Shown here one piece after another: positions 50,772 to 52,648 of a stretch of 52,648 nucleotides of DNA. Below the pieces are notes generated by a model that was not told the origin of the DNA, did no database searches, and saw nothing but the letters and a program-made list of their open reading frames with translations. Location: contig VGAC01000011.1 in assembly GCA_016870865.1 (NCBI GenBank), forward strand, positions 1 to 52,648, read 5' to 3'. A program made the translations under genes and the position numbers. Source of the DNA: Actinomycetota bacterium. GTDB lineage: Bacteria > Actinomycetota > Acidimicrobiia > Acidimicrobiales > Ilumatobacteraceae. Numbering within the stretch: the stretch's first letter is position 1; each line of letters opens with the position of its first letter.

Positions 50772-52004
50772 GTGACTACGGGCAAAGTAATCAGGCAGTC
50801 GGACAAGCTGGCCGACGTCCTCTACGACATTCGCGGACCCGTCCTCGAAGAGGCTCGCCGTCTCGAAGACCTCGGTCACCGCATCATGAAGTTGAACATC
50901 GGCAACCCGGCGCCGTTCGGCTTCGAAGCGCCACCAGAGATTCTCGTCGATGTCATCCGTAACCTGCCCAATGCGCAGGGCTATTCAGACTCGCAGGGAA
51001 TCGTCTCGGCCCGCACCGCCGTTGTGCAGTACTACCAAACCCACGGCATCGACATCACCAACGTCGACGATGTCTGGTTGGGTAACGGTGTCAGTGAACT
51101 CATCCAACTTGCCCTGCAGGCGCTTCTCAACAACGGCGACGAGGTGCTCATTCCCGCCCCCGACTATCCGTTGTGGACAGCGGCTGCGAGCCTTGCCGGC
51201 GGCAGGGCCGTTCACTACCTCTGCAACGAAGACAATGGCTGGGACCCCGATGTCGACGACCTGCGGGCGAAGATCACCGACCGCACCAAGGCGATCGTCA
51301 TCATCAACCCCAACAACCCAACGGGCGCCGTCTACAGCACGTCGACACTCCGCAAGATTGCCGACATCGCAGCAGAGCGGGACATCGTCGTCATGGCCGA
51401 CGAGATCTACGACAAAATCCTCTACGACGATGCCACGCACACACCTTTCGCGGCAATCGCGCCGGACGTGTTCACCCTCACCTTCAGCGGACTCTCAAAG
51501 GCATACCGTCTCGCCGGCTTCCGGTCGGGCTGGATGGTGATGACCGGCCCGCGCCGTCAGGCCACCAGCTACATCGAAGGCATTGCGATGCTCGCAAACA
51601 TGCGTCTTTGCGCGAACGTTCCGGCTCAGCACGCCGTCCAAACCGCACTCGGCGGCCGTCAAAGCATCAAGGATCTGATCCTTCCCGGCGGACGTCTTCT
51701 CGCTCAACGCGACGCCGCGATGAAAGCTCTCGAAGCAATTCCCGGAGTGTCGTGCGTCAAGCCGAGAGGCGCGCTGTACATCTTCCCGAAGCTCGACCCT
51801 GATGTGTATCCCATCAAGGACGACCGACGTTTCGTGCTCGATTTCCTGCGCGCCGAACACGTTCTCGTGGTTCAGGGCACCGGCTTCAACTGGCCCAAGC
51901 CCGACCATCTGCGCATCGTCACGTTGCCCTGGGCAAAGGATCTCACCGAAGCAATCGGCCGCCTCGGCCGTTTCCTTTCGACTTGGGTTCCGCCCAAGGA
52001 CTGA
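50772..52004 (+). CDS. Pyridoxal-phosphate aminotransferase (class I/II)
   Basis: 410 residues, resembling the AlaA-type alanine aminotransferases. The PLP lysine is K243 in TFSGLSKAYRLAGFRSGW, the phosphate/pyridine loop VVMADEIYDKI contains the conserved D, and the substrate-binding asparagine is in INPNNPTG. It opens with KLADVLYDIRGPVLEEA, the AlaA start block. The likely reaction is transfer between alanine (or a related amino acid) and 2-oxoglutarate. GTG start, downstream of the CACGTG repeats. Confidence 0.92.
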   Translation: MTTGKVIRQSDKLADVLYDIRGPVLEEARRLEDLGHRIMKLNIGNPAPFGFEAPPEILVDVIRNLPNAQGYSDSQGIVSARTAVVQYYQTHGIDITNVDDVWLGNGVSELIQLALQALLNNGDEVLIPAPDYPLWTAAASLAGGRAVHYLCNEDNGWDPDVDDLRAKITDRTKAIVIINPNNPTGAVYSTSTLRKIADIAAERDIVVMADEIYDKILYDDATHTPFAAIAPDVFTLTFSGLSKAYRLAGFRSGWMVMTGPRRQATSYIEGIAMLANMRLCANVPAQHAVQTALGGRQSIKDLILPGGRLLAQRDAAMKALEAIPGVSCVKPRGALYIFPKLDPDVYPIKDDRRFVLDFLRAEHVLVVQGTGFNWPKPDHLRIVTLPWAKDLTEAIGRLGRFLSTWVPPKD

Positions 52005-52112
52005 GAACGTCGGGCACAACCCCGGAAGATTCACCTCACGTTTTTCCCGGGCTTCGTCCCCGACTATGACGGTGTCACCTGCGATTTGAGGTACGCCCCC
52101 CGACATCTCGCG

Positions 52113-52520
52113 TCACCATTCCCCTCGGCGCTGGCGTTTTGTTTCTCCACGCAACTTCTTCGACTGAATTCTTCGCTCGACGGCACCACGTGACGGCTTA
52201 GTCTTGCGCCGAGGCGGAGCCGGGGGAGCAGCGACTTCGTCGATGCGTCCGACCGCGCGCTCCAGACACAACTCGCGGTTGCGGAACTGACTGCGCGCCG
52301 TCTGCGAGGAGACGCGAAGAACCGGTGCAAGTGCCGCAACCACGCGCGCGAGCGCGGCCGGGGGTCCGCCCAATTGGTCGATCTGAACTTCGAGGGTCAC
52401 CTTCGATGACACCTTGTTCACGTTCTGGCCACCGGCCCCACCCGACCGCGAGAAGGTCCAGCGCATTGCTGCCGCGGGCACGACAATTCCGCGAGAGGTG
52501 CGAACGTCGTTATCGACCAT
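52113..52520 (-). CDS. arfB: Alternative ribosome-rescue peptidyl-tRNA hydrolase ArfB
   Basis: 135 residues of the YaeJ/ICT1 family. The catalytic GGQ tripeptide is at 30-32 in SRSGGAGGQNVNKV, and the basic C-terminal tail (about 105-135, RRIQSKKLRGETKRQRR) enters the empty mRNA channel of stalled ribosomes. It releases peptides from stalled ribosomes independently of tmRNA. ATG start, four bases after the 3' end of tRNA-Gly on the same strand. Confidence 0.95.
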   Translation of the reverse strand: MVDNDVRTSRGIVVPAAAMRWTFSRSGGAGGQNVNKVSSKVTLEVQIDQLGGPPAALARVVAALAPVLRVSSQTARSQFRNRELCLERAVGRIDEVAAPPAPPRRKTKPSRGAVERRIQSKKLRGETKRQRRGEW

Positions 52521-52524
52521 TTGG

Positions 52525-52595
52525 AGCGGGTGACGGGAATCGAACCCGCATTCTCAGCTTGGGAAGCTGATGTTCTGCCATTGAACTACACCCGC
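52525..52595 (-). tRNA. tRNA-Gly (CCC)
   Basis: A 71-nt cloverleaf with a 7-bp acceptor stem GCGGGTG/CACCCGC and discriminator T (U). D arm is GTTCAATGGCAGAAC. The anticodon stem TCAGC/GCTGA encloses TTCCCAA, anticodon CCC. T arm is GCGGG TTCGATT CCCGT. No CCA is encoded. Confidence 0.95.
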
Positions 52596-52648
52596 GAGTG
52601 GTGGCGAGGACACTCCGCGGGAGTTATCAGCCCTCCTGGCGTGCGAAC

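Overview
The window is the replication-origin region of a high-GC actinobacterial chromosome. From dnaA outward the order is dnaN-recF-dciA-gyrB-gyrA-(DUF3566)-tRNA-Ile on one side and rpmH-rnpA-yidD-yidC-jag-rsmG-parA-parB-(CwlM-like)-trxA-trxB-antisigma-ECF sigma-kinase-DUF6049-cca on the other. As I recall it, this matches the Mycobacterium tuberculosis order (Rv0001-Rv0007/ileT and Rv3924-Rv3907) almost gene for gene. An F420-type luciferase-like oxidoreductase, an F420/FMN split-barrel protein, a mycothiol-type DinB protein and zinc-ribbon DUF5318 also point to Actinomycetota. The lack of several mycobacterial features makes an Acidimicrobiia (Ilumatobacter-like) source my best guess, but that is inference.

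Layout. 1-12.3 kb: mixed metabolic genes, mostly on the minus strand (thiolase, FAD reductase/VOC operon, TetR, PurU, tRNA-Ala, EamA permease, F420 oxidoreductase, MgtE-N/DUF1003 pair, hydrolase, Fur-type repressor, saccharopine-dehydrogenase-like protein, a 43-aa membrane protein, tRNA-Ile). 12.3-22.5 kb: minus-strand replication block (DUF3566, methyltransferase, TadE-like protein, gyrA, gyrB, dciA, recF, dnaN, dnaA). 22.46-22.80 kb: the probable oriC, with three perfect TTATCCACA boxes and an AT-rich tract. A second set of divergent DnaA-box-like sites lies between dnaA and dnaN. 22.8-27.8 kb: plus-strand rpmH to parB, with two identical perfect parS palindromes in front of parA. 27.9-36.4 kb: minus-strand (head-on) envelope and redox block. 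37.2-43.4 kb: cca, then rpsF-ssb-rpsR-rplI-dnaB. 43.6-48.2 kb: a sugar-type ABC importer with a divergently placed lipoprotein binding protein. 48.2-52.6 kb: DinB-type enzyme, two tandem SDRs, an aminotransferase, arfB and tRNA-Gly.

How the genes work together. DnaA, DnaN, RecF, DciA, GyrA/B and DnaB start and sustain replication. ParA/ParB/parS segregate the origin. RpmH, RnpA, YidD, YidC and Jag serve ribosome, tRNA and membrane-protein biogenesis. The 27.9-36.4 kb block looks like an envelope-homeostasis module: an ECF sigma/anti-sigma pair, thioredoxin and its reductase, a CwlM-like amidase whose zinc ligands are all replaced, and a transmembrane Ser/Thr kinase.

The most interesting points are as follows. 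(1) The position held in mycobacteria by MurJ fused to a pseudokinase holds here a stand-alone kinase with all catalytic residues and no MurJ part, next to a DegV gene. (2) The CwlM-like pseudo-amidase continues about 60 codons upstream of its first ATG/GTG/TTG and probably starts at a non-canonical codon inside trxA. (3) A tight cluster of DnaA-box-like sequences lies directly before dnaB. (4) YidC lacks the conserved groove arginine. (5) CACGTG-centred inverted repeats lie between the SDR pair and the aminotransferase. No CRISPR array, IS element or prophage was seen.
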